Shown in pieces: positions 24,660 through 33,743 of a stretch of 64,000 bases of DNA. The stretch spans positions 1-64,000 of the forward strand of contig JBNGCR010000003.1 of NCBI GenBank assembly GCA_050045915.1, written 5' to 3'. This stretch comes from Limnospira sp050045915. GTDB lineage: Bacteria; Cyanobacteriota; Cyanobacteriia; Cyanobacteriales; Microcoleaceae. The number at the start of each line of letters is the position of its first letter. Positions within the stretch are counted from its first letter, which is position 1. The translations under genes and the position numbers were made by a program. The notes beneath the pieces are model-generated. The model was not told the DNA's origin, made no database searches, and saw only the letters and a program-made list of their open reading frames with translations.

Positions 24660-26183
24660 ATGAAAGACAAAATCGACGCCATTCTGAATGGATTGATTCC
24701 CAGCCTCACCCAAAACGTTTCCACCGCCGCTCAAACGGTGCGGGACGGAACCAAAACTATGATAACACCCGGAGCCGGTTTGATCAACAAAGGCGACGGA
24801 AATATCAGCCAAAATCCCCAGGCGTTCGGGTTCGCCTTCGAGCACTTGCAGGCGATCGGTTTTAACATCAACGCCGCCCTCAACAATTCCGACTCCCGAG
24901 CCTATCAAATCCCCGCCGACGGAACCACAAAATACAGCCCCGATATCTACATCGATAAAATCGGAGAAGTCATCGCCGAAATTCAAGCCAAAGCGGGTTC
25001 CACAAAATACGTCGAAAACCAGGCGAACTCCAGCCACTACCGGGGCGACATTCTCACCAATATCGAAAATCAAGGCATCGCTGGAACCACCGTTGTTATC
25101 GATGTCGATGGGATTAAAAGTATCCCCGTCTCTCAAGATGTCGCCGTTTGGGTCGCCGAAAACCCCTATCTCGCCGCAGAAATCATGAATGCTGCCGCCA
25201 CCGTCGGAGAAATTGGCGGCGCGGGGGTGGAAGGTGCGGCCGTCAATGCCAGCATCAATATTTTATTGCAATCGATCAAAGTATTGGGGGCGTATTGTCG
25301 GGGAGAACAGGAACTCGCCCGGGAAGAATTAGATAAAATTTTATCCGTCACCATCGAAGGTTTGAAAAGTGGCTTCATTCGCGGTGTCGCCATCAAAGTG
25401 CTGCAAAAGTTGATGGGAGGAAACGCCGTCGCCGCCCTCGGATTTACCGTCGGGGTCGAAGTTTTTCCGGTGATTATTCAGGTTTTGCAGGATGAAATAA
25501 GCCTCGATCGCGCGATCGCCCAAGTGGGACCCCGTGCCTTCACATCCGGCGTGATTACGACCGCCGTGCTGCTGTTTCCCCCCGTCGGAGCCGCACTGTT
25601 GGGGGTATCGGTTTTACAAGCAATTTGGCAGGAAATCGATCCGGAGTGGAAAAAATTCGTCGTCACCACGGCAAAAACTACCGTCAAAGCCTCTCAAAAG
25701 GGCGTGGAAGCGGGGGCGGCGATCGTTTCTTCGGTGTCCACCGGGGCGGCTGTGGTGGCGATCGCGGGAGTCGGAATTATCGGAAAACAGGTGTGGGAAA
25801 ACCTCGGCGAAGAACAGCGTCAAGCCGTTATTGAAAAAATCGATAACTCCACACCGGATCAGGTGAAAGTCGCCTACGGGGTGACGATGGAAACCGCTGC
25901 GGGGGTGTTTGATGTGGCGTCCGGCTGGCTGGGAGAGGGGACTTCTAAACTTGCCAAGGCCGTCGATGACGCCACTCCCGAACCCCTGAAAAAGGCGTTT
26001 AATCAAATTTACGAAGCCGGAACAAATGCGGGTCAAGTGGTCGGAAAACAGGTCAATTCTGCGGTGAGTGCGACCTGGAATTTGGGCGGGAATGTGACAT
26101 CGGAAGCCGGAAAGCATCTCGGAAATACAGCCAACACCGTCAATTCGATGTTGAAAGGCTGGACGAAAAAAACGGGCGACTAA
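24660..26183 (+). CDS. PD-QxK nuclease-like protein with a glycine/alanine-rich membrane-type region
   Basis: A 507-residue protein not matched to a named family. Residues about 55-145 look like a PD-(D/E)xK nuclease core of the Mrr-like PD-QxK type: helix with Glu61 (AFGFAFEHLQA), P94-D95 (YSPDIYID), then Gly102 and E107-I-Q109-A-K111 (GEVIAEIQAKAG). The rest is Gly/Ala/Val-rich with long hydrophobic stretches (TTAVLLFPPVGAALLGVSVL; AAVVAIAGVGIIGKQVW) and amphipathic repeats such as DATPEPLKKAFNQIYEAGTN. This layout of nuclease-like head and membrane-active or zipper-like tail recalls toxins or defence effectors. It is 38 bp upstream of 26222-27778, probably one operon. Function is inferred only. 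Confidence 0.6.
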   Translation: MKDKIDAILNGLIPSLTQNVSTAAQTVRDGTKTMITPGAGLINKGDGNISQNPQAFGFAFEHLQAIGFNINAALNNSDSRAYQIPADGTTKYSPDIYIDKIGEVIAEIQAKAGSTKYVENQANSSHYRGDILTNIENQGIAGTTVVIDVDGIKSIPVSQDVAVWVAENPYLAAEIMNAAATVGEIGGAGVEGAAVNASINILLQSIKVLGAYCRGEQELAREELDKILSVTIEGLKSGFIRGVAIKVLQKLMGGNAVAALGFTVGVEVFPVIIQVLQDEISLDRAIAQVGPRAFTSGVITTAVLLFPPVGAALLGVSVLQAIWQEIDPEWKKFVVTTAKTTVKASQKGVEAGAAIVSSVSTGAAVVAIAGVGIIGKQVWENLGEEQRQAVIEKIDNSTPDQVKVAYGVTMETAAGVFDVASGWLGEGTSKLAKAVDDATPEPLKKAFNQIYEAGTNAGQVVGKQVNSAVSATWNLGGNVTSEAGKHLGNTANTVNSMLKGWTKKTGD

Positions 26184-26221
26184 AAACTGCTTTTTATACT
26201 CAAATCAACAGGAGTCGATTC

Positions 26222-27778
26222 ATGGTCAATACTCAATCCAAATCAGCAACCGTCAAAGAACTGGTTCAACAGGGCAATCCGAAGGCGATCGCGGCGGTGT
26301 TGAATCGCAAACTGAATCCCAAAGGAGTCAACGCGAAAGCGTCCTTCGATTCGGGTTGCCTGCAACTTATGTTCGAGGCGAGTAAAGTTCCGCCCCAAGT
26401 CGTTCTGGTGGAATGGCTCAAACGGGGTTTCTCAACTTTTCCGGAAACCCCGATCGAGACGGTCAAAATTTATGGTAAAAAAACCGGAGATGATTTCCCC
26501 GCTTGGCAAGAGAAGTTTAACTTGGAGGATTTGGAACCGCCCGCCGATATGATCGACGAAGACACCTCAGAAAGTTCGGCGATCGCACCCCAGAATAAAA
26601 AGCGTTTCTCGTTTAATTCTTGGTTCGATTCGGTGGCCGAAATCGCCACCAATGCGGGAGAATCCGTGAAATCGGGTGTCGCCAACACGACCAATACAGT
26701 CGGAAGTTTGGCAACTCAAACCGGTCAAAATGTTGGCAACACAGCGGCGGGTTTTGGCGGCGCGATCGCGGGGGGTGTCAAATCCGGTGCAGAAACCGTC
26801 GGAAGTTTTGCCGGTCAAGCAAGCCAAGCCATGATGAATACAGCTTTGTATGCTTCTGAAAACTTCGCAAATTTTTCTGAATTTACTGAGAAAATTCCGG
26901 GTTTTGACTCTATTTCTCAGAAGTTCACAAACCAGCTTATGGTAATTGTAGATAATGTGGATATTGTCAAAGTTGAAGTTGAGGTGAACCAACTCAAAGA
27001 ACAGCATCCCGATGAAACGCCTGCGGAAATTGCCCACCGTTTGATGGTCAAAAAAGCCATGTTTGGCTGTGGAGCGGGACTGGCGACAAGTGCAGTGCCG
27101 GGAGCGGCAATGGCACTCTTGGTTGTTGACTTTGCAACGACAAGTATGTTGCAAGCAGAAATGGTTTATGAAATTGCCGGTGCTTACGGTTTCGATCTAC
27201 AAGATCCCGCCCGGAAAGCAGAAGTTGCGGCAGAGATTTTAGCTGTCTTGGGATTAGCCAAAGGTGGAGGAAAATTGGCAGCCAAACTCGGATCAGGATT
27301 TTTGCGAAATGTTCCGCTTGTGGGAATGGTTATCGGTGCGAGTAGCAATGCAGTAATTCTCTATACTTTGGGATATGCAACTTGTCGTTTTTACGAGGCA
27401 AAACTAAATTCTGCAACAGCACCTCAAACCCTGGAAGCTGCGACCGAAAAAAGTCAAGAGTATCTGCAATTTGCAATAACCCAAGAAACGATTATGAATC
27501 AGATTTTGGTTCATGTGATTTTAGCGGGAAATCCCGATCGCACCTGGGAAACGATTTTGCCGGACTTGGAAGTCGCCAATCTGAGTCCCGCCTCTCTGGA
27601 AGCGATCGCGCAAACCATCGATTCTCCCCCTCCCCTGGAAACCCTCCTCGCCCAAATTGACGGCGATTTCGCGATCGCACTTTTGGCCCAATGCCAGAAA
27701 ATCGCCGAACTCGATGGCATCGTCACCTCGGAGGAAGCAGCGGTGTTGAAACAGATCGAAGACACCCTCAAAAACTAG
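26222..27778 (+). CDS. EcsC-like protein with a TerB-like C-terminus
   Basis: A 518-residue protein. Residues about 8-95 form a domain seen in many cyanobacterial proteins (QGNPKAIAAVLNRKLNPKGV...VKIYGKKTGDDFPAWQEKF). Residues about 130-205 are a Gly/Ala/Thr-rich repeat region (GESVKSGVANTTNTVGS, GGVKSGAETVGSFAGQ). Residues about 275-400 match EcsC-like membrane-associated proteins: GLATSAVPGAAMALLVVDFA, MLQAEMVYEIAGAYGFDLQD. The end (IALLAQCQKIAELDGIVTSE then EAAVLKQIEDTL) resembles TerB-type helical modules. AGGAG lies 8-12 bases before the ATG. The repeat region resembles the tail of the preceding gene's product (TNTVGS versus ANTVNS), so the two may interact or share ancestry. Confidence 0.6.
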   Translation: MVNTQSKSATVKELVQQGNPKAIAAVLNRKLNPKGVNAKASFDSGCLQLMFEASKVPPQVVLVEWLKRGFSTFPETPIETVKIYGKKTGDDFPAWQEKFNLEDLEPPADMIDEDTSESSAIAPQNKKRFSFNSWFDSVAEIATNAGESVKSGVANTTNTVGSLATQTGQNVGNTAAGFGGAIAGGVKSGAETVGSFAGQASQAMMNTALYASENFANFSEFTEKIPGFDSISQKFTNQLMVIVDNVDIVKVEVEVNQLKEQHPDETPAEIAHRLMVKKAMFGCGAGLATSAVPGAAMALLVVDFATTSMLQAEMVYEIAGAYGFDLQDPARKAEVAAEILAVLGLAKGGGKLAAKLGSGFLRNVPLVGMVIGASSNAVILYTLGYATCRFYEAKLNSATAPQTLEAATEKSQEYLQFAITQETIMNQILVHVILAGNPDRTWETILPDLEVANLSPASLEAIAQTIDSPPPLETLLAQIDGDFAIALLAQCQKIAELDGIVTSEEAAVLKQIEDTLKN

Positions 27779-27811
27779 CGCTGGGGTGTAGGGTGTAGGG
27801 AGAAAAACCCC

Positions 27812-27860
27812 AATCATCTTCAGATGATTTCGGCTGTTAGCTTGGGAATTGATTCCCAAG
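27812..27860. repeat. Two adjacent palindromes between convergent genes
   Basis: AATCATCTTCAGATGATT (27812-27829) and CTTGGGAATTGATTCCCAAG (27841-27860). Part of the second (GGAATTGATTCCCAAGCGGT) recurs at 58234-58253. They lie between the stops of two convergent genes and may act as a bidirectional transcription end, though T-runs are short. Confidence 0.5.
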
Positions 27861-27865
27861 CGGTG

Positions 27866-28777
27866 CTAAAGCTGACTCACAAACTCGCGAGTCACTTTCA
27901 CAAACCTTTCGGTTTCTTCGTAAGGCAAAACATTGCGCCCTGGAATCACGATCGCCCGGGCATTTTTCCACCCTTTTTCGTAAGCTGTTTTTCGATCCTC
28001 CGGAGTTTCCGATTTACCGCTGCGGCTGATACTCGAAGCGCGATCGCCGATGACGACGAGGGTGGGTTGACTCAAATTTGCCATGTCCGGCGCGTAATCT
28101 TGCCGCCAGAATCCCGCCAAAAAAGAAAACACCGCGTAGCGACTTCTCGCCTCCCGCGCACCCACCGCCAGCAAATCCAACCACTCGCGATCGACATCCT
28201 TCGCCTCCGCAAACAATTGGCGAATCGAAAAAGACTTTAAAAACTGTTCCCGACGCGCATAACTCCACAACAAACGTCCGCCGGGGGCATCAAAAAAGAG
28301 ATTCCAAAGCAAACGCTGCCGCAGGTCAGATGAAGCCTCCGTCATCACCGGCCAAGCCGGGGGGCCGGATAAAACCATGCCCCGCACACTGTCCGGATAT
28401 TTTTTTCCCAGTGCGATCGCCACCGGCAACAAAGCCCCCTGAACAACTACAATTACCGGTTGTTTGATCACCGTTTTTATCAATTCCTGCAATTGTTCCG
28501 CCCAGTCCTCAACTTGATAGGCGACGGGGGGTTTTTCACTCTCCCCACACCCGATCAAATCGGGGTTGTAAATGGCATTTTCGCCACCACCGCCCCGCCA
28601 CTCCCGACAAAATCGATACCAAAAACGGCGGGACAACCCCACGCCAATGGGGTGCACGAGTAGAAGGGGACTGGCTGAGGTTTCCGCATTTGCGGGCAGA
28701 TGAAATTCGTAGGCGCATTGATATCCCTGCCAGGTGTAATACTGGACGGGATTTTGGGTCGGCGTTGAATCAGTCAT
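27866..28777 (-). CDS. Alpha/beta hydrolase family protein, no canonical Ser elbow
   Basis: A 303-residue alpha/beta hydrolase-like protein: LLLVHPIGVGLSRRFWYRF (oxyanion region), AIYNPDLIGCGESEKPPVAY, and the usual strand-5 position reads IVVVQGALLPVAIALG. There the family's G-x-S-x-G is replaced by V-Q-G-A-L, with no Ser. The acid position LVVIGDRAS and a C-terminal ...PYEETERFVKVTREFV are present; the usual C-terminal G-H motif reads IPGRNVLPYEE. It may therefore be a non-catalytic or differently catalysing member of a cyanobacterial subfamily. It begins 2 bases after the stop of the acidic lipoprotein gene and is almost certainly co-translated with it. Confidence 0.75.
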   Translation of the reverse strand: MTDSTPTQNPVQYYTWQGYQCAYEFHLPANAETSASPLLLVHPIGVGLSRRFWYRFCREWRGGGGENAIYNPDLIGCGESEKPPVAYQVEDWAEQLQELIKTVIKQPVIVVVQGALLPVAIALGKKYPDSVRGMVLSGPPAWPVMTEASSDLRQRLLWNLFFDAPGGRLLWSYARREQFLKSFSIRQLFAEAKDVDREWLDLLAVGAREARSRYAVFSFLAGFWRQDYAPDMANLSQPTLVVIGDRASSISRSGKSETPEDRKTAYEKGWKNARAIVIPGRNVLPYEETERFVKVTREFVSQL

Positions 28778-28779
28778 TT

Positions 28780-30809
28780 TTATGCTTCCGATTGGGAATT
28801 TGAAACAGTTTTGGCGGGGACTTCCTCGGCTTCCATTTCTACCGGTTCGGGTTCCGGTTCAAAAACTTCCTCGGCGGGGGATGCCTCGACTTCCACTTCC
28901 GTTTCTGTTATCGGTTCGGGTTCGATGTCTTCGATGGCGGCTTCTTCGCTCTCCACTTCCGGCATCGGTTCGGGTTCGATATCTTCGATGGTGGCTTCTT
29001 CACTCTCCACTTCCGGCATCGGTTCGGGTTCGAGCTCAAAAACTTCCTCGATGGCAGGTTCTTCAATATCCTCCTCGATGGGTAAATCCAAATCGGGTAT
29101 CAAATTGGGGGATGCTTCCGGCGGGAGTTCTTCGACAGCCTGGGGTTCCGGCACTTCCTCTACAATTTCCGGCAACGTCGCCGGGGCAGCAGGTTCGGGT
29201 TCCTCAGAATTCAAGAAGGGAATCTGGAAGCGATTGAGAATGTTTTGGATACCCCCTTCGGAGGGTTCGGAACTCGGGGTTTCTTCACCGTTTCCGCCGA
29301 ATTTGGGGAGTTGGAATCGTCCCAAGAATTTTTGGATCGGGTTTTCAGCCGGTTCCTCCGGGATTTCCGGCTTGGTTGGGGGTACGAACTCCGGTTCGGC
29401 TGCTTCGGGTTCTTCCACCACCGAGGTTTCCGGTTCTTCTGAGGCTCCCTCGACGGGGGTTTCGGATTCTTCTTCGATGANNNNNNNNNNNNNNNNNNNN
29501 NNNNNNNNNNNNNNNNNNNNNNNNNNNNNNNNNNNNNNNNNNNNNNNNNNNNNNNNNNNNNNNNNNNNNNNNNNNNNNNNGTTTCCGGTTCTTCTGAGGC
29601 TCCCTCGACGGGGGTTTCGGATTCTTCTTCGATGATGGGTTCTTCCTCGACGAGGGTTTCGGGTTCTTCTTCGATGACGGGTTCTTCCTCGACGAGGGTT
29701 TCGGGTTCTTCTTCGATGACGGGTTCTTCCTCGACGAGGGTTTCGGGTTCTTCTTCGATGACGGGTTCTTCAACCACCGAGGTTTCGGGTTCTTCTTCGA
29801 TGACGGGTTCTTCCTCGACGGGGATTTCTATCTCTTCTTCAACTTCGGGGACGGGGACGACGGGACTGATAGAGTCGGATTCGACCAAACTCCGGGCTTG
29901 GGCCAGGGAGAGTTGGCCCCGCACGAGTTGGGAGAGGGTGTCTTGGCTGTCGGGATCGTAGGTGAGAACTCGGGCGGTGTTGTTGTAAACGTTATCGAGG
30001 GGTTCTCCGAGTTCGTCTAGGAATTCGAGTTGAACCCAGTTTTTGCCCGGTTGGAATCCTTTTAAATAGATGGGTTCCCAGCGATCGAGGACGAAACTTT
30101 CGCCATTGACGGTGACGCGGATGCGCCAATCGACGATTTCATCTTCGGGATCTTCTTGGGCGACGAGGTGCAGGGGGGCGTTGTCCAAATAGAAGTCGAG
30201 GAGGATGGGTTCCGCCGCGTAGGTTCCCCGGGGGCGGTTGTAGGTGAGCAGGGGAAGGCTGAGATCGGGGTGATTGTCGGGGGTTTTGGTGTAAACGTGG
30301 AAGGTGGTGGTGGAGAGAGCGCCGTCGTTTTTGAAGCTCTCGCCCCAGGGGTAGACGGCGAACACTCGCAGCGTGTGGGTTCCGGGTTTTAGGTCGGGAA
30401 GGATGACGGGATCTTGGGGGTTGTAAATGTCGCGATCGCGTCCGTCGTCGAGAATTAAATGGAGGTGGGGTCCCAAACCGAGGGTTTCATCTCGGAAGGT
30501 GGGAAAGTCCCGGACATCCAGTCGGACCGTTACGGTGTTGTCCGGAAGGATTTCTTCAGGTTGGGGAATGAGTATTTTGACCTGGGGTTGGTAGCGATCG
30601 AGGGCCGGATGCAGTTTTTGAATTAAGTCTGGGGGGGAAACTTCTGCAATCTTTTGTTTCGGGGGTTTGGGGGAGGAGGGCGGACTGGGGACAGATTCCA
30701 ACGTTTGTTCGGGGGAGCCGCACCCCGCCAAGGGAAATATGAGGACTGCCACGAGTACGACACTCAGCAGTCGTTTGATCGGAGTCCACCACCAATTCAG
30801 AACAGACAC
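28780..30809 (-). CDS. Acidic repeat lipoprotein, interrupted by an assembly gap
   Basis: One gene read across a run of N. GTG 30809 is the start: TAGGAG lies 8 bases upstream, and the N-terminus is a lipoprotein signal with lipobox LAGC (...VLVAVLIFPLAGCGSPEQ). A folded N-terminal part of about 270 residues follows (KILIPQPEEILPDNTVTVRL, LHLILDDGRDRDIYNPQDP, KPGTHTLRVFAVYPWGESF), a beta-rich domain with a DUF4399-like LGPHLHLILDDG stretch. Then come 14-residue units EEPVIEEEPETLVE repeated about six times and a long Glu/Pro-rich tail with shorter repeats (EPMPEVESEEA). The protein is probably anchored facing the periplasm with a highly acidic stalk. It overlaps nothing and is coupled to the hydrolase gene at 28777. 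Confidence 0.75.
29481..29580. other. Assembly gap of 100 N
   Basis: Exactly 100 N inside the tandem-repeat part of the lipoprotein gene. The 55 bases on its left (29426-29480) are identical to the 55 on its right (29581-29635), so the true sequence is either an overlap join or a few extra repeat units. The frame before and after the gap agrees only if the gap is not 100 bases. Confidence 0.95.
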
Positions 30810-30859
30810 GTTAAATACTCCTAAAAACCCGGATCGATAATTTGGACGGATGCCTTTCA

Positions 30860-31378
30860 TAGGGAACTATAGCCCAAAAAGACCGCCTCCCAAATACCCG
30901 GCCCGACAAACCGGCAATTTGGGGCGATCGGGGCGGGTGGCCAACAGCCTTCTCAGCCCAGCTCAATTTGGTATACCAAGCTACTTCATGTCCCAGAAAT
31001 TTTAAGTTTTGTAACTGTTCAATGCGGATATTTACGGCTTTTTCCGGGTTAAATCGGCTCAACCCCATATTTAATGGGCGTTTTAGCAATTCTTAATTAT
31101 TGTTACCGACCCATCCCATGTGACTCGGAAAGATGATATATCATGTAGAGACAACAGCTTCCGAGCTGCAGCATAACAAACTGCTATCGACAAAAGTCGG
31201 CAGTTGTCGCTAAAATACGCCTTTAAATACACAAGGCAAAACCAAGGGTATGGTGTTGTCCCCGGCAAAGGTTAAGAGAGTTCTAAACTTTTGCAAAGGA
31301 TGTTGAAGGGGTTTTAACAACCGTCCTTCAGGGTCTGCAACATTTCTTGTTTTTTGTGATACGGAGAGGAGAGTCTAA
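30860..31378 (+). promoter_or_regulatory. psaA upstream region
   Basis: About 520 bp without a recognisable gene, upstream of psaA. It is A/T-rich in its second half and must hold the psaAB promoter and leader. A GGAGAGGAGAG ribosome-binding site lies just before the ATG. I do not see a convincing HLR1 or -10/-35 set, so no promoter is fixed. Confidence 0.5.
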
Positions 31379-33634
31379 ATGACCATCAGTCCTCCAGAGC
31401 GGGAGGCAAAAGCGAAGGTCACGGTAGACAAGGACCCAACTCCCACATCTTTTGAAAGATGGGGAAAGCCCGGTCATTTTCGCCGCGATCTTGCTAAAGG
31501 TCCAAGTACGACAACCTGGATTTGGAACCTACACGCCGACGCTCACGACTTCGATAGTCATACCAGCGATTTAGAAGATATTTCGCGCAAAATCTTTAGC
31601 GCCCACTTTGGCCATCTCGCAGTCATCTTCATTTGGCTCAGTGGTGCCTACTTCCACGGCGCGAAGTTTTCCAACTACGAAGCCTGGCTGACCGATCCCA
31701 CCGGGATCAAGCCCAGTGCTCAAGTGGTTTGGCCGATCTTTGGCCAAGAAATTTTAAATGCCGATGTAGGTGGTGGTTTCCAGGGCATCCAGATCACTTC
31801 TGGACTGTTCCAGCTCTGGCGGGCCTCCGGCATCACCAACGAGTTCCAACTCTACTGCACCGCGATCGGTGCCCTGGTGATGGCGGGCCTGATGCTGTTC
31901 GCCGGTTGGTTCCACTACCACAAGCGTGCTCCCAAACTGGAATGGTTCCAGAACGTGGAGTCGATGATGAACCACCACCTGGCCGGACTGCTGGGCTTGG
32001 GTTGCTTGGGTTGGGCCGGACACCAAATTCATGTGTCCCTCCCCATCAACAAGCTGCTCGACTCCGGAGTGGCGCCCCAGGATATTCCCCTGCCCCACGA
32101 GTTCATCCTGAACTCCAGCTTGATGGCAGAACTGTATCCGAGCTTCAAAGAAGGTCTGATGCCCTTCTTCACGCTCAACTGGGGAGTTTACGCCGACTTC
32201 CTGACCTTCAAAGGTGGACTGAACCCGCAGACCGGTGGCTTGTGGCTGTCTGACACAGCTCATCACCACTTGGCTCTGGCCGTCCTGTTCATCGTCGCTG
32301 GCCATATGTACCGGACAAACTGGGGCATCGGCCACAGCATGAAGGAAATCCTGGAGGCTCACAAAGGCCCCTTCACCGGTGAAGGTCATAAGGGTCTGTA
32401 TGAAATCCTGACCACTTCCTGGCACGCGCAACTCGCCATCAACTTGGCTATGTTGGGATCGTTGAGCATCATCGTGGCCCACCACATGTATGCGATGCCT
32501 CCCTATCCTTATATCGCGACAGACTATCCCACCCAACTGTCTCTGTTCACCCACCATATGTGGATCGGAGCATTCTTGATTGTGGGTGCTGGCGCTCATG
32601 GCTCCATCTTTATGGTTCGGGATTACGATCCGGCCAAGAACGTCAACAACTTGCTGGATCGCGTGATCCGTCACCGCGATGCGATCATCTCCCACCTCAA
32701 CTGGGTCTGCATCTTCCTGGGCTTCCACAGCTTCGGACTCTACGTCCACAACGACACCATGCGTGCGTTCGGCCGTCCCCAGGATATGTTCTCCGACACG
32801 GGGATTCAACTGCAACCTATCTTCGCCCAGTGGGTGCAAAACCTGCACACCCTGGCACCGGGCAGCACTGCCCCCAACGCCCTGGCCAGCGTCAGCCCCG
32901 CTTTCGGCGGTGATGTCGTTGCCGTCGGCGGCAAGGTCGCGATGATGCCGATCGCGCTGGGTACGGCGGACTTCATGGTCCACCACATCCACGCCTTCAC
33001 CATCCACGTGACCGTTCTGATCCTGCTCAAGGGTGTCCTGTACGCCCGCAACTCCCGCCTGATTCCTGACAAGAGCGAATTGGGATTCCGGTTCCCCTGC
33101 GACGGACCCGGTCGCGGCGGCACCTGCCAAGTCTCGGGTTGGGACCACGTGTTCCTCGGCCTGTTCTGGATGTACAATTCCCTGTCAATTGTAATTTTCC
33201 ACTTCAGTTGGAAGATGCAATCTGACGTTTGGGGAACCGTCGCCTCTGACGGTACAATCACCCACATCACCAATGGCAACTTTGCACAAAGTGCGATTAC
33301 CATTAATGGGTGGTTGCGTGATTTCCTGTGGGCGCAAGCCTCTCAGGTGATCAACTCCTACGGGTCAGCCCTTTCGGCCTACGGTTTGATGTTCTTGGCG
33401 GCTCACTTCGTCTGGGCATTCAGCCTCATGTTCCTGTTCAGCGGCCGCGGCTACTGGCAAGAACTGATCGAGTCTATCGTTTGGGCGCACAACAAGCTCA
33501 AAGTGGCTCCCGCAATTCAGCCTCGCGCTCTGAGCATCATTCAGGGTCGTGCGGTTGGGGTCGCGCACTACCTCCTCGGAGGAATTGTCACGACCTGGGC
33601 GTTCTTCTTAGCCCGAATCATCTCCGTAGGATGA
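31379..33634 (+). CDS. psaA: Photosystem I P700 apoprotein A1
   Basis: A 751-residue core subunit of photosystem I in the thylakoid membrane, with eleven transmembrane helices. With PsaB it binds P700, most antenna chlorophyll and the electron carriers A0, A1 and the F-X iron-sulfur cluster. The F-X loop FPCDGPGRGGTCQVSGWDH with its two Cys is present, as are many paired HH chlorophyll ligands (e.g. SMMNHHLAGLLGLG, DTAHHHLALAVLF). Length and ends (MTISPPEREAKAKVTVDKDP...LARIISVG) fit normal cyanobacterial PsaA; no frame damage. psaB follows after 109 bp as one operon. Confidence 0.99.
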   Translation: MTISPPEREAKAKVTVDKDPTPTSFERWGKPGHFRRDLAKGPSTTTWIWNLHADAHDFDSHTSDLEDISRKIFSAHFGHLAVIFIWLSGAYFHGAKFSNYEAWLTDPTGIKPSAQVVWPIFGQEILNADVGGGFQGIQITSGLFQLWRASGITNEFQLYCTAIGALVMAGLMLFAGWFHYHKRAPKLEWFQNVESMMNHHLAGLLGLGCLGWAGHQIHVSLPINKLLDSGVAPQDIPLPHEFILNSSLMAELYPSFKEGLMPFFTLNWGVYADFLTFKGGLNPQTGGLWLSDTAHHHLALAVLFIVAGHMYRTNWGIGHSMKEILEAHKGPFTGEGHKGLYEILTTSWHAQLAINLAMLGSLSIIVAHHMYAMPPYPYIATDYPTQLSLFTHHMWIGAFLIVGAGAHGSIFMVRDYDPAKNVNNLLDRVIRHRDAIISHLNWVCIFLGFHSFGLYVHNDTMRAFGRPQDMFSDTGIQLQPIFAQWVQNLHTLAPGSTAPNALASVSPAFGGDVVAVGGKVAMMPIALGTADFMVHHIHAFTIHVTVLILLKGVLYARNSRLIPDKSELGFRFPCDGPGRGGTCQVSGWDHVFLGLFWMYNSLSIVIFHFSWKMQSDVWGTVASDGTITHITNGNFAQSAITINGWLRDFLWAQASQVINSYGSALSAYGLMFLAAHFVWAFSLMFLFSGRGYWQELIESIVWAHNKLKVAPAIQPRALSIIQGRAVGVAHYLLGGIVTTWAFFLARIISVG

Positions 33635-33743
33635 GAGATCTCTGCTCGGGAATTGGGGCAGTTCTGCTCCTCCAAAACAGAGGGTGAAACCGCCTCAATT
33701 TTCCCCGGGCAGACTCGACGAGAACACGATTTAGTTAGGACTT

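Noticed and set aside
29211..29480. Lys/Pro-rich C-terminus read straight through the 100-N gap
   Set aside because: It comes from the arbitrary gap length. The other frame (ending at 28780) continues the same Glu/Pro-rich protein.
31754..33148. Long open frame on the strand opposite psaA
   Set aside because: It mirrors the codon bias of psaA, which is intact and certain; the antisense product has low-complexity Val/Gln/Asp/Gly sequence and no family resemblance.
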